NCBI RefSeq assembly: GCF_003116015.1
Contig: NZ_LGQZ01000037.1
Location: 1-61,673, forward strand
Source of the DNA: Azospirillum sp. TSO22-1
GTDB lineage: Bacteria; Pseudomonadota; Alphaproteobacteria; Azospirillales; Azospirillaceae
Reading direction: 5' to 3'
DNA: 61,673 nt
Both the position numbers and the translations under genes were made by a program. The notes under the pieces are model-generated. The model was given only the letters and a program-made list of their open reading frames with translations. It ran no database searches and had not been told where the DNA came from. How positions within the stretch are numbered: position 1 is the stretch's first letter; each line of letters opens with the position of its first letter. This document shows, piece after piece, positions 15,694-24,623 of this stretch.

Positions 15694-17205
15694 CTATTCA
15701 GCCGCCAGCGGGCGCGGCGGGGTGGTCACCACCTCGGCCCGCCGGTTCAGCGCCTTGGCCAGCGCGTCCAACCGCCGGCGCACCGTCTCGCCGTCCAGCG
15801 CCTCGGTGTCGTCGGGGAGAGTCAGCACCAGGGACTCGCCGCCGAGCTTCAGCGCCGTGCGCTGCAGGAAGGCGCTCGCCCCGCCGGTCAGGTTCAGTGC
15901 CAGCCGCAGCCCCAGGCCGAGCACCAGCGCCCGCTTCTGCTGCGCGTCAGACAGCAGGCCGCGCACCCCCATCGTCACCGGCGCGTCGATGGTGCCGGCG
16001 TAACGGGCGTAGCAGGCCAGCGCCAGGAACACCCGCTCGGCGTGATCGCAGCCGGGGAACGGGTAGCGCAGCACACGCAGGAAGGCGTGCTCGGCGCGGT
16101 AGTCCGGGTGCTCGGCCCAGCCGACGTCGCTCAGCAGGCAGGCGGCGTTGCGCAGCCGCTGGCCCAGCGCGTCCTCGCCGGCGAACAGGCCGGCCGTCCA
16201 CGGCACCAGCAGCGACGGGTCGCCGAAGCGGCAGAACCTCTGCCCCCAGTCGGCGCAGGCCGCCAGCAGCGGGTCCTCCTGCCGCACGTCCGGCGCCAGC
16301 AGCGAGAACAGGTGCCCCTCGCGCAGGCCGTAGGCGGAGAACACCACGTCGCGCGGCCCCGCCGCCTTGATCAGCCGCTCCAGCACCAGCGCCGCGTAGG
16401 GCAGCGTGTCACCGCGCCGGCGCGAGCCGGCCAGCTTGGTCAGCGTCGCCGTGCTCTGCCGGGCGATCAGGTCGGCGAACTGCCGCAGGTCGCCGGCCGG
16501 CACCGTGTAATGGTGGATGATGTGCAGCGGATGGCGGGTCTGCTCCATGTGCAGCTTGGCCAGCGCCCGCCAGCTGCCGCCCACCGGATAAAAGGTGCGC
16601 CCCTTGGCCTCGCCCAGCCACGGCAGGGAGTCGAGATGCTGGTCGATGGCCTTGATCAGCGCGCCGCGGCTCTCCCCCGCCTCCATCAGCCGCAAGGGGC
16701 CGAGCGGCAGCGTCACCTGCTGGCCCAGCGCGTGGCCGGAGACGGTGACCAGCTCCAGGCTGCCGCCGCCGAGGTCGCCGACCAGCCCGTCGGCCTCCGG
16801 CGTGCCGGACAGCACGCCGTTGGCGGCGAGCTGCGCCTCCTCCTCGCCGCTGACGATGCGCACGCTCAACCCGGTCGCCTGCTCCACCGCCTTGACGAAG
16901 GCGGGGCCGTCCCTGGCGTCGCGCACCGCGGCGGTGGCCAGCACGTCCACCCGCGGCACCCGCATGCCCTCGGCAATCTGCCGGAAGCGCGGCAGGTGGG
17001 CCAGCGCGGCGCGCACGCCGTCGGGGTTCAGCCGCCCGCTCTTCTCGACGCCGCGGCCCAGGCCGCACAGCACCTTCTCATTGAAGATCGGCACCGGCGA
17101 GCGCTTGAGCCCATCGTAGACCACCAATCGGATCGAGTTCGACCCGATGTCGATGACCGCGATGGTCTCCGGGCGCGGCGCCCCCCGGCGTTCCTCGGCT
17201 GCCAT
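15694..17205 (-). CDS. ppx: Exopolyphosphatase, Ppx/GppA family
   Basis: The 503-residue product is of the ASKHA fold. Phosphate motif 1 is VIDIGSNSIRLVV (18-29), the catalytic Glu is Glu121 in SGEEEA, and the second nucleotide loop is GDLGGGS (143-149). A C-terminal helical HD-like region follows. It releases phosphate from long polyphosphate chains, or pppGpp pentaphosphate in GppA-type members. One base separates its start from the ppk stop, so the two form a polyphosphate making/breaking operon, with the GNAT gene 4 bases beyond the ppx stop. Confidence 0.93.
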   Translation of the reverse strand: MAAEERRGAPRPETIAVIDIGSNSIRLVVYDGLKRSPVPIFNEKVLCGLGRGVEKSGRLNPDGVRAALAHLPRFRQIAEGMRVPRVDVLATAAVRDARDGPAFVKAVEQATGLSVRIVSGEEEAQLAANGVLSGTPEADGLVGDLGGGSLELVTVSGHALGQQVTLPLGPLRLMEAGESRGALIKAIDQHLDSLPWLGEAKGRTFYPVGGSWRALAKLHMEQTRHPLHIIHHYTVPAGDLRQFADLIARQSTATLTKLAGSRRRGDTLPYAALVLERLIKAAGPRDVVFSAYGLREGHLFSLLAPDVRQEDPLLAACADWGQRFCRFGDPSLLVPWTAGLFAGEDALGQRLRNAACLLSDVGWAEHPDYRAEHAFLRVLRYPFPGCDHAERVFLALACYARYAGTIDAPVTMGVRGLLSDAQQKRALVLGLGLRLALNLTGGASAFLQRTALKLGGESLVLTLPDDTEALDGETVRRRLDALAKALNRRAEVVTTPPRPLAAE

Positions 17206-17206
17206 C

Positions 17207-19357
17207 TTACGACACCGTTTTCAGTTTCAGGCGCGGCGGCGTGCGCTTGCTGTTCAGCGCCGACCCGCGGCCGGACAGGCTGGGGTTGGTCATGAAGTAG
17301 GTGTGCGCGCTGAACGCGTCCGGCCCCGATTCCTGGACGCGGTGGTACACGCCGTCCGGCCCCAGCAGCCAGGAGCTGGTCTCGTCCTTGTAGTTGGCGA
17401 CCATGATCTGGTCGAGCACCTGCTCGTGCACCGTCGGGTTCTCGATGGGCACCAGCGTCTCGATGCGGCGGTCGAGGTTGCGCGGCATCCAGTCGGCCGA
17501 GGAGATGTAGATCTTGGCGTGCGGGCTGGGCAGCTTGTGGCCGTTGCCGAAGCACACCACGCGCCCGTGCTCCAGGAAGCGTCCGACGATGGAGCGCACG
17601 CGGATGTTCTCCGACAGGCCCTTGATGCCGGGCCTCAGGCAGCAGATGCCGCGGATCACCATGTCCACCATCACGCCGGCCTGGCTCGCCTGATAGAGCT
17701 TGTCGATGATCTCCGCATCGACCAGCGAGTTCAGCTTCACCCAGATCTGCGCCGGCTTGCCGGCCTTCGCGTTGGCGATCTCCGCGTCGATCAGCTCGAC
17801 CAGGCGCTTGCGCAGCGTGATCGGCGCGATGGCGATCTTCTCCAGGACCTTCGGCGTGGCGTAGCCGGTCATGAAGTTGAACATCACCGCCGCGTCGTGG
17901 CACAGCGCCGGGTCGCAGGTGAAGAAGGACAGGTCGGTGTACACCTTGGCCGTGATCGGATGATAGTTGCCGGTGCCGAAATGCACGTAGCTGCGCAGCG
18001 CCTTGTTCTCGCGCCGCACGACCAGCGAGATCTTGGCGTGCGTCTTCAGGTCCACGAATCCATAAACCACCTGGGCGCCCGCGCGTTCCAGGTCGCGGGC
18101 CCAGCGGATGTTGGCCTCCTCGTCGAAGCGGGCCTTCAGCTCGACCAGCGCGGTGACCGACTTGCCGGCCTCCGCCGCCTCGATCAGCGCGGCGACGATG
18201 GGCGAATCCTTGGAGGTGCGGTACAGCGTCTGCTTGATCGCCACCACCTGCGGGTCGCGCGCCGCCTGCCGGACGAACTGCGCCACCACCTCGAAGCTCT
18301 CGTAGGGGTGGTGGACCACGATGTCCTTGTGGCGGATCGCGGCGAAGCAGTCGCCGCCGAAGTCGCGGATGCGCTCCGGGAAGCGGGCGTTGAACGGGCG
18401 GAAGACGAGGTCCGGGCGCTCGTCGACGATCAGCTGCTTGGTGTCGACCAGCCCGATCAGCCCGTCCAGGATGAACACGTCGTCGTTCGACACGCCCAGC
18501 TCGCCGCGCAGGAACTCGCGCAGGTCGGCGGCCATGCCGGCATCGACGGCCAGCCGGATGACGCTGCCGCGGCGGCGGCGCTTGAGCGCGGATTCGAAGG
18601 TGCGGACCAGATCCTCCGCCTCCTCCTCGATTTCGATCTCGCTGTCGCGCAGGATGCGGAAGACGCCGTGCGCCTTGACCTGGAACGGAGGGAACAGCTG
18701 GTCGATGAAGGTGAGCACCACCTTCTCCAGCTGGATGAAACGGATGTCCGACCCCGGCAGCCGGATGAACCGGTCGAGCTGTGCCGGCAGCGGCACCAGC
18801 GCGTCCAGGTGCGTGCCCTTGACCGTGTCGTGCAGCTGCAGGCCCAGCGAGAACCCCAGGTTCGGGATGAACGGGAACGGGTGCGCCGGGTCCACCGCGA
18901 TGGGCGTCAGGATCGGGAAGATGTCGTCGAGGAACTTGGCCTCCAGCCAGTCGCGCTCGGCGTCCGACAGCTCGTCCGGTTCGACCACGGCGATGCCGTT
19001 GTCGCGCAGCTCCTTCTTGAGCGTGCGCCAGACGTTCTGCTGCGCGCTCATCAGCTCGATGATGCGCTGGTTGACGGCGGCCAGCTGCTGGGCGGGGGTG
19101 AGGTTCTCCGGGCTGGGCGCCTTGACGCCGGCAGCCACCTGCCCTTTCAGGCCGGCGACGCGCACCATATAGAACTCATCCAGGTTGCTGGCCGAGATCG
19201 ACAGGAAGCGCAGCCGCTCCAGCATCGGGTGGTGCGGGTTCGAGGCCTCCTCCAGGACACGCTGGTTGAAGGCCAGCCACGACACCTCACGGTTGATGAA
19301 CCGCTCGGGCGATTCCGGGTCGATGGTGAAGTCGTCGAGCTGCTGAACGTCGGACAC
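17207..19357 (-). CDS. ppk1: Polyphosphate kinase 1
   Basis: The 716-residue product has the full PPK1 architecture: an N-terminal helical domain ([19 protein letters not shown] at about 20-38), head domain, and two phospholipase-D-like C-terminal domains. The two conserved histidines are present in HAK motifs: His440 (THAKIS, the expected autophosphorylation site) and His613 (PHAKIY). It reversibly polymerises the gamma phosphate of ATP into polyphosphate. First gene of the ppk-ppx operon and divergent from sixA; length is normal for the family. Confidence 0.96.
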   Translation of the reverse strand: MSDVQQLDDFTIDPESPERFINREVSWLAFNQRVLEEASNPHHPMLERLRFLSISASNLDEFYMVRVAGLKGQVAAGVKAPSPENLTPAQQLAAVNQRIIELMSAQQNVWRTLKKELRDNGIAVVEPDELSDAERDWLEAKFLDDIFPILTPIAVDPAHPFPFIPNLGFSLGLQLHDTVKGTHLDALVPLPAQLDRFIRLPGSDIRFIQLEKVVLTFIDQLFPPFQVKAHGVFRILRDSEIEIEEEAEDLVRTFESALKRRRRGSVIRLAVDAGMAADLREFLRGELGVSNDDVFILDGLIGLVDTKQLIVDERPDLVFRPFNARFPERIRDFGGDCFAAIRHKDIVVHHPYESFEVVAQFVRQAARDPQVVAIKQTLYRTSKDSPIVAALIEAAEAGKSVTALVELKARFDEEANIRWARDLERAGAQVVYGFVDLKTHAKISLVVRRENKALRSYVHFGTGNYHPITAKVYTDLSFFTCDPALCHDAAVMFNFMTGYATPKVLEKIAIAPITLRKRLVELIDAEIANAKAGKPAQIWVKLNSLVDAEIIDKLYQASQAGVMVDMVIRGICCLRPGIKGLSENIRVRSIVGRFLEHGRVVCFGNGHKLPSPHAKIYISSADWMPRNLDRRIETLVPIENPTVHEQVLDQIMVANYKDETSSWLLGPDGVYHRVQESGPDAFSAHTYFMTNPSLSGRGSALNSKRTPPRLKLKTVS

Positions 19358-19486
19358 GGGTGCCTCGCTGGAGAACCGGGGTGGGAACGGGTTTCAAATA
19401 GGCGTACAGCCTACAACAGCTGGATTACGATTTGGCGAAACGGCATGCTTGTCCAGTGAAAACCCCCTGCCGGGAGGCCCTGCGCC

Positions 19487-20002
19487 ATGAAGACGCTCTG
19501 CCTGATGCGCCACGCCAAGTCCGGCTGGGACGACCCCACGCTGGCCGACCACGACCGGCCGCTGAACGAGCGCGGGGTGGAGGCCGCCGGTCTGGTCGGC
19601 CGCCACCTGAAGCACCGCGGCGTCCACCCGGATCTGGTGCTGTGCTCCACCGCCAGACGCGCCGCCGACACGCTGACGCTGGTGCTGGAGGCGCTGGGCC
19701 GCGAGGTGCCCGTCGAGCACGACCGCGGGCTCTATCTGGCCGGCGCGCCGGCCCTGCTGGAGGCGTTGCGCGGGGCGCCCGATTCGGTGGGAACGCTGAT
19801 GCTGGTCGGCCACAACCCGGACATGCACCACCTCAGCCAGCATCTCGCCGGCTTCGGAGACCCGAAGGTTCTGCGCGCGGTGGCCGAGAAATTTCCCACC
19901 GGCGGCTGCGCCATCCTGACCTTCGAGACCGGCCGCTGGCGCGCGGTCTCCCCCGGCCAGGGCCATCTGGTGGAGTTCGTGCGGCCACGCCTGCTGGCAT
20001 AA
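19487..20002 (+). CDS. sixA: SixA-type phosphohistidine phosphatase
   Basis: The 171-residue histidine-phosphatase-fold protein has the catalytic R8-H9 in LMRHAKS and second His109 in LVGHNPD. Small size without extra domains fits SixA, which removes phosphate from histidine on phosphotransfer proteins (in E. coli ArcB and nitrogen-PTS NPr). The ATG lies about 130 bases from the divergent ppk. It is followed about 95 bases later by the CYTH-CHAD gene on the same strand, a common alphaproteobacterial pairing. Confidence 0.9.
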   Translation: MKTLCLMRHAKSGWDDPTLADHDRPLNERGVEAAGLVGRHLKHRGVHPDLVLCSTARRAADTLTLVLEALGREVPVEHDRGLYLAGAPALLEALRGAPDSVGTLMLVGHNPDMHHLSQHLAGFGDPKVLRAVAEKFPTGGCAILTFETGRWRAVSPGQGHLVEFVRPRLLA

Positions 20003-20097
20003 CCCCCGGCCTTGGGGTATTTCAGGACACCCGTCCCGGAACCCGAGGCCGCATCGCGTTGGCAACCGCTCCGCTCCCCGCATCCCCGACCGGCGCC

Positions 20098-21552
20098 ATG
20101 GCGCATGAAGTGGAATTGAAGCTCCACGTGCACCCGGACGACCTCGCCCGGCTGGCGGCGCTGCCCCTGCTGGCGGAACGGGCGGAGGGAGCACCGGTGA
20201 GCAGCCGGCTGCGCACCGTCTATTTCGACACGCCCGACCTGCGCCTGTACGGGCGCGGCATCGCGCTGCGCCTGCGCCACGACGGGACGCGGCGGATCCA
20301 GGGCCTGAAGACCGTCGCCGCCGACCCGCAGGCCGACGCCGCGGCGGTCGCCGTGCGGCGCGAGTGGGAATGGCCCCTCGATGGCAATACCGGAGGCGAC
20401 GCCATCGACTTCACCCGCCTCGACGCCGAGGGCGCCGGCGCCCTGGTGCCGGAGGACGCGCGCGGCGAGCTGATGCCGATCTTCGCCACCGACTTCACCC
20501 GCACCGCGGCGCTGCTGCGCCTGGACGCGCAGACCAGCGTCGAGGTCGCCATCGACGACGGCAGCATCGCCGCCGGCCGCGGCGACGAGCGGATCAGCGA
20601 GGTGGAGCTGGAGCTGAAGTCCGGCCGCATCGGCCGCCTGTTCGCCCTGGCGCAGGAGCTGCACCGCGCCGTGCCCCTGCGCATCGGCATGGAGAGCAAG
20701 GCCGAGCTGGGCTACCGCATGGTCTCCGGGCGGGCGCCGGCACCGGTGCTGGGCGACCCGCCCATGCTGTCGCCGCTCAGCACGGTGGCCGAGGCGTTCC
20801 GCCACATCGTGCGGCACGGGCTGCGCCAGATCCTCGCCAACGAGCCCTGCGTGCTGGCTGGCGGCGACGCCGAGGGCCTGCACCGGATCCGCGTCGCCCT
20901 GCGCCACCTGCGCACCGCGCTGACGCTGTTCGCGCCGGTCATCGCCCCGGCCGAGGCGACGCGGCTGGAGCACGAGATCCGCTGGCTGGCTCACCGCCTG
21001 AAGCCGGCGCGGGCGTGGGACGTGCTGGCCTCGGCCCTGCCCGACCCGGCGCTCGCCCCCGCCCTGGCCGAAGCCCGCAGCCCGGCGGCGGAGCGCGCCG
21101 TGGCCGCCCTGCGCGAGCCGCGCTGCACGGCGCTGCTGCTGGCGCTGGGGGTCTGGCTGGAGGAGGGGCACTGGCACGCCGGCATCGCCCGCACCCGCCT
21201 CGACGCGCCGATGGCCGACCTCGCCGGCCCCTGGCTGGCGGCCCGGCACACCAGGGCGCGCAAGACCGAGACTCCGGAACGCCTGCGCCGCCGCCTGCGC
21301 ACGCTGCGCTACGGCGTGGAGTTCTTCCGCGGTCTCTACCCGCCGGCATCCGTGCGCCCCTACGGCGCGGCGCTGGACACGCTGTACGGCACGCTGGACG
21401 CGCTGCACGACCTGCGGGTGGCGGAGAAGCGGCTGGCGACCCTGGCCGGCGGCAAGGCGGTCAAGCCGCTGGAACGGACGGCGGCGCAGCACCGCAAGGC
21501 GCTGGCGGAGCGCGTGAAGGCATTCCGGGCGGCGGCGGTGTTCTGGGGGTGA
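20098..21552 (+). CDS. CYTH-CHAD protein, probable inorganic triphosphatase
   Basis: The product has 484 residues. The N-terminal CYTH domain (about 1-205) opens with ExExK (Glu4, Glu6, Lys8) and has the usual YFDTPDL.L, ALRLR and LELK strands that line the triphosphate tunnel with metal ligands. The C-terminal CHAD domain (about 225-480) is helical with conserved histidines (LHRIRVALRHLRT and LRYGVEFF), which bind polyphosphate. The likely reaction is hydrolysis of inorganic triphosphate, consistent with the neighbouring ppk, ppx and sixA. The ATG at 20098 places ExExK right at the N-terminus. Confidence 0.9.
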   Translation: MAHEVELKLHVHPDDLARLAALPLLAERAEGAPVSSRLRTVYFDTPDLRLYGRGIALRLRHDGTRRIQGLKTVAADPQADAAAVAVRREWEWPLDGNTGGDAIDFTRLDAEGAGALVPEDARGELMPIFATDFTRTAALLRLDAQTSVEVAIDDGSIAAGRGDERISEVELELKSGRIGRLFALAQELHRAVPLRIGMESKAELGYRMVSGRAPAPVLGDPPMLSPLSTVAEAFRHIVRHGLRQILANEPCVLAGGDAEGLHRIRVALRHLRTALTLFAPVIAPAEATRLEHEIRWLAHRLKPARAWDVLASALPDPALAPALAEARSPAAERAVAALREPRCTALLLALGVWLEEGHWHAGIARTRLDAPMADLAGPWLAARHTRARKTETPERLRRRLRTLRYGVEFFRGLYPPASVRPYGAALDTLYGTLDALHDLRVAEKRLATLAGGKAVKPLERTAAQHRKALAERVKAFRAAAVFWG

Positions 21553-21582
21553 CGGCGGCGGAAACCGCCCCATCTCCTCGCC

Positions 21583-22161
21583 ATGACCGACGACCGCACC
21601 CAGAAGCAGCGCATGCTGGCCGGCGACCTCTATTGCGCCGCCGACCCGGAGATCCAGGCCGACCAGCAGCGCACCCAGGCGCTGCTGCACGCTTTCAACA
21701 GCGGCGATTCTTCCGCCCTCGGAGCGCTGCTCGGCGCCGTTGGCGAGGGTACGCTGGTCCGCGCGCCGTTCCACTGCGACTACGGCTTCAACATCCGCCT
21801 GGGCGCCGGGGTGTTCCTGAACTTCAACTGCGTGTTCCTCGACGTGGTCGGGATCGAGGTCGGCGACGGCACGCAGATCGGCCCGGCCGTGCAGGTCTAC
21901 GCCGCCGACCACCCGCGCGACCCGGAGCCGCGCCGCCAGGGCCTGGAGTTCGGCCGGCCGGTGCGCATCGGCCGCAACGTCTGGATCGGCGGCGGCGCCA
22001 TCCTGCTGCCCGGTGTCACGGTCGGCGACGATGCGGTGATCGGCGCCGGCAGCGTGGTGACCCGCGATGTGCCGCCCGGCGCCACCGTGGCCGGCAACCC
22101 GGCGCGGGTGCGGCCTACCCCTCCATCTCCGCCAGCACCCCGCGCACCAGCGGCACGGTGA
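21583..22161 (+). CDS. Maltose O-acetyltransferase-like hexapeptide acetyltransferase
   Basis: The product has 192 residues. An N-terminal helical Mac domain (M..GDLY.A.DPEIQAD...) precedes a left-handed beta-helix built of hexapeptide repeats (about 60-175), with catalytic His110 in YAADHP and the acetyl-CoA end VAGNPAR.. The family acetylates maltose, glucose or other sugars from acetyl-CoA; the substrate here is unknown. The last 15 or so residues are Pro/Ala-rich and are encoded in DNA that overlaps the convergent hda gene by 47 bases. Confidence 0.88.
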   Translation: MTDDRTQKQRMLAGDLYCAADPEIQADQQRTQALLHAFNSGDSSALGALLGAVGEGTLVRAPFHCDYGFNIRLGAGVFLNFNCVFLDVVGIEVGDGTQIGPAVQVYAADHPRDPEPRRQGLEFGRPVRIGRNVWIGGGAILLPGVTVGDDAVIGAGSVVTRDVPPGATVAGNPARVRPTPPSPPAPRAPAAR

Positions 22162-22801
22162 CCGGCCGCTGCTTGGCCAGCGAGGCGCGGTCGATGGCCG
22201 CCACCACCCGGCGCGCCGCGTCCAGCGAGCGCTCCATGCGCGCCAGCAGGTAGCCGATCACCTCCTGGCTCGGGATCAGCTGGCGGTCGGCGAACAGCTT
22301 GACCAGCACCGCGGCGAGCAGCGCCTCGTCCGGCGCCTCCACCCCCACCGCCGGGGCGCCTTTGAGGCGCGAGCGCAGGTCGGGCAGCTTCACCCGCCAG
22401 CGCGCCGGCGCCTTGCGCGCCAGCAGCAGCAGGTGCCCGCCGCAGTCGCGGGCGAGGTTGTAGAGGTGGAACAGCGCCCGCTCCCGCCCCGGCTTGCCCG
22501 CCACCGCATCGGCGTCGTCCACCACCACGGCGCGCGCCGCGTCGATGAGCGCCGGCAGGTCGGCGTCCTCCAGCGCGGCGCCGGTCACCTGCGGGGCGCG
22601 GCTGCGCGCCCGCCAGACCTGGCCGAGGTGCGTCTTGCCGCAGCCCGGCGGCCCCCACACGGTCAGCGCCGGCGCCGGCCACGCCGGCCAGCGGTCGAGC
22701 CACGCCACCGCGTCGCCGTTGCTGGGCGCCACCAGGAAGTCCTCGCCGCCCATCGCCGGGCGGAAGCCGAGGTCCAGGGGCAACTGGGCCGGAGCGGTCA
22801 T
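22115..22801 (-). CDS. hda: Hda-type DnaA regulatory protein (HdaA)
   Basis: The 228-residue DnaA-like ATPase without a DNA-binding domain IV has Walker A GPPGCGKT (50-57) and Walker B VVVDDAD (92-98). Residues 6-11, QLPLDL, match the beta-clamp binding motif of Hda. Hda bound to the DNA sliding clamp triggers ATP hydrolysis by DnaA after initiation (RIDA). The ATG at 22801 overlaps the stop of the upstream permease gene (ATGA), so it is translated from the same mRNA. The 3' end overlaps the convergent acetyltransferase gene by 47 bases. Confidence 0.88.
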   Translation of the reverse strand: MTAPAQLPLDLGFRPAMGGEDFLVAPSNGDAVAWLDRWPAWPAPALTVWGPPGCGKTHLGQVWRARSRAPQVTGAALEDADLPALIDAARAVVVDDADAVAGKPGRERALFHLYNLARDCGGHLLLLARKAPARWRVKLPDLRSRLKGAPAVGVEAPDEALLAAVLVKLFADRQLIPSQEVIGYLLARMERSLDAARRVVAAIDRASLAKQRPVTVPLVRGVLAEMEG

Positions 22802-23865
22802 GGGCTGTCGACCGCGCCGTTGTAGTAGTCGCTCTGCAGGTAGCGGCCCAGGGCGAAGCGGGTCAGCACGCCGATCACCGCGGCCACCGGCACCGCCAGC
22901 AGCACACCGACGAAGCCGAACAGGCTGCCGCCGGCCAGCAGCGCGAACATCACCCACACCGGGTGCAGCCCGACCTTGTCGCCGACCAGCTTGGGCGTCA
23001 GCACGTTGCCCTCGACCATCTGGCCGATGATGAAGATCGCCACGACGATCCCGACCCGCCACAGCGAGTCGAACTGCAGCAGCGCCAGCCCGGTCGAGGT
23101 GACGAAGCCGAACAGCGTGCCGACGAAGGGGATGAAGGACAGGAGGCCCGACAGCAGCCCCACCACCAGCCCGAAGTTCAGCCCCGCCGCCGACAGCCCC
23201 AGCGCGTAGAACAGGCCGAGCACCAGACACACCAGCGCTTGGCCCCGCACGAAGCCGGCCAGCGTGCGGTTCACCTCCTGCGCCTGGGCGCGGATGGTGG
23301 ACAGGTGCTGGCGCGGCGCCCAGCCGTCCACCCGGGCGACCAGCACGTCCCAGTCGCGCAGCAGGTAGAAGGCGACCACCGGCGTGATGAACAGCACCGA
23401 GAACACGTCGAACAGCGCCAGCCCGCCCGACAGCAGGCCGCGCAGCACCCGGCCGACCCAGCCCACCGCCTCGCCCGCGTACTCGCCGGCGGCGGTGCGC
23501 AGGCGCTCCACGTCCTCCGGCGACAGGCGGTGCACGAGGTCCTCGATGGTCGGCTGCACGCGCTCGCGCAGCACCTGGGCGTAGTGCGGCAGCGTGTCGA
23601 CCAGCAGCACCGCCTGCGCCTGCACCAGCGGCAGCAGCAGCAGCACGAAGCAGAACGCCACCAGCACGAAGGACAGCAGCACCACCACTGCCCCCGTCCA
23701 GCGCGGCAGCCCGGCGCGCTCCAGCCGATCCACCGAGGGGTCGAGGAAATAGGCGATCGCCAGCCCCGCCACGAAGGGCAGCAGCATGCCGGCCAGCACC
23801 CACACCACCATCGCGAACAGCGCGAAGCCGATCAGCCAGAAGCGCAGGTGCCGGGCCTGGTTCAC
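22798..23865 (-). CDS. AI-2E family transporter (PerM/UPF0118)
   Basis: The 355-residue membrane protein has about eight segments in the PerM/TqsA arrangement: two N-terminal segments, a long extracytoplasmic helical part (about 85-150), then a cluster of C-terminal segments with G.G.LP and P.L.G...GLHP signatures (LTPKLVGDKVGLHPVWV). Members export AI-2 or exchange Na+/H+; the family name alone does not fix the substrate. The GTG start (23865) overlaps the pgsA stop as GTGA and the stop overlaps the hda start as ATGA, giving a tightly coupled three-gene operon. Confidence 0.88.
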   Translation of the reverse strand: MNQARHLRFWLIGFALFAMVVWVLAGMLLPFVAGLAIAYFLDPSVDRLERAGLPRWTGAVVVLLSFVLVAFCFVLLLLPLVQAQAVLLVDTLPHYAQVLRERVQPTIEDLVHRLSPEDVERLRTAAGEYAGEAVGWVGRVLRGLLSGGLALFDVFSVLFITPVVAFYLLRDWDVLVARVDGWAPRQHLSTIRAQAQEVNRTLAGFVRGQALVCLVLGLFYALGLSAAGLNFGLVVGLLSGLLSFIPFVGTLFGFVTSTGLALLQFDSLWRVGIVVAIFIIGQMVEGNVLTPKLVGDKVGLHPVWVMFALLAGGSLFGFVGVLLAVPVAAVIGVLTRFALGRYLQSDYYNGAVDSP

Positions 23866-24422
23866 TTGATGCCCCCGGTGCGGTCGAACAGAATCCGGCC
23901 ACGCCCCAGATAGGCCAGCCCGGAGGCCACGGTGGTGACGGTGCACAGCCACACCAGCAGCCGCACCAGGTCGTAGCCGTAGAAGACCGGCTGCGTGAAG
24001 TCGAGCCCGTGCGGCGCCAGCACCGCCACCGGCAGCACCAGCTGCACCGCGGTGTTGAGCTTGCTGATGCCGAGCGGCTGCATCGCCAGCGATTCCTTGA
24101 GCGTGTAGGCCAGCAGCACGCCGCCGACGATCATCAGGTCGCGGAACACCACCAGGATGACCAGCCACAGCGGCAGCTGCCCGACGTTGCCCAGCGCCAC
24201 GTAGACGCTGACCAGCAGCACCTTGTCGGCGATCGGGTCGAGGTAGGCGCCCAGCGCCGTGCGGGCGCGGAACATGCGCGCGATGGCGCCGTCCAGCGCG
24301 TCCGAGGCGCCGGCCGCCATGAACAGCCAGAACGTCCAGCCCAGCTCGCCGGCCAGGATCAGGTAGACGGCCAGCGGGGCGGACAGCAGCCGGCCCAGGG
24401 TGATGGTGTTGGGGATGCTCAC
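23862..24422 (-). CDS. pgsA: CDP-alcohol phosphatidyltransferase (PgsA-like)
   Basis: The 186-residue membrane enzyme carries the CDP-alcohol motif as DALDGAIAR......G.YLDPIADK (about 41-67), with the metal-binding Asp residues all present. It has about five membrane segments. The likely activity is transfer of phosphatidyl from CDP-diacylglycerol to glycerol-3-phosphate, first step to phosphatidylglycerol and cardiolipin; another alcohol acceptor is possible since paralogues are similar. First gene of the operon with the AI-2E permease and hda. Confidence 0.85.
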   Translation of the reverse strand: MSIPNTITLGRLLSAPLAVYLILAGELGWTFWLFMAAGASDALDGAIARMFRARTALGAYLDPIADKVLLVSVYVALGNVGQLPLWLVILVVFRDLMIVGGVLLAYTLKESLAMQPLGISKLNTAVQLVLPVAVLAPHGLDFTQPVFYGYDLVRLLVWLCTVTTVASGLAYLGRGRILFDRTGGIK

Positions 24423-24426
24423 GCGC

Positions 24427-24586
24427 TTCCCCTCTCCTTCTGCGGGGCATGGTCAAGCCCCTCCCCCCTCGCGGGGGAGGGGTTGGGGAGAGGGGGCGCG
24501 GGCGAAGCCCGCAGGTTACGTTTGCCACCCTCTCCCCAACCATCGGCGCTTGCGCGCGCCGATCCCGTCAAGGGAGAGGGGCGGAA
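24427..24586. repeat. Compound palindromic repeat between DUF2066 gene and pgsA
   Basis: An inner hairpin CCCCTCCCCCC / GGGGGAGGGG lies near 24458-24481. A 14-bp perfect inverted pair GGTTGGGGAGAGGG (24481-24494) / CCCTCTCCCCAACC (24528-24541) follows, plus outer CTTCCCCTCTCC / GGAGAGGGGCGGAAG near 24427 and 24573. The arrangement is a two-hairpin REP-like unit of the same CCCTCTCCC type as at 40720-40853. No gene is seen in this stretch. Confidence 0.65.
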
Positions 24587-24623
24587 GAAACGGCGGCCAC
24601 TGTGCGGTAAGCCCGCCACCGCA

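Noticed and set aside
17147..19459. Long open frame antisense to ppk1
   Set aside because: Shadow of ppk1; composition is Arg/Val/Gln/His repeats without fold signs.
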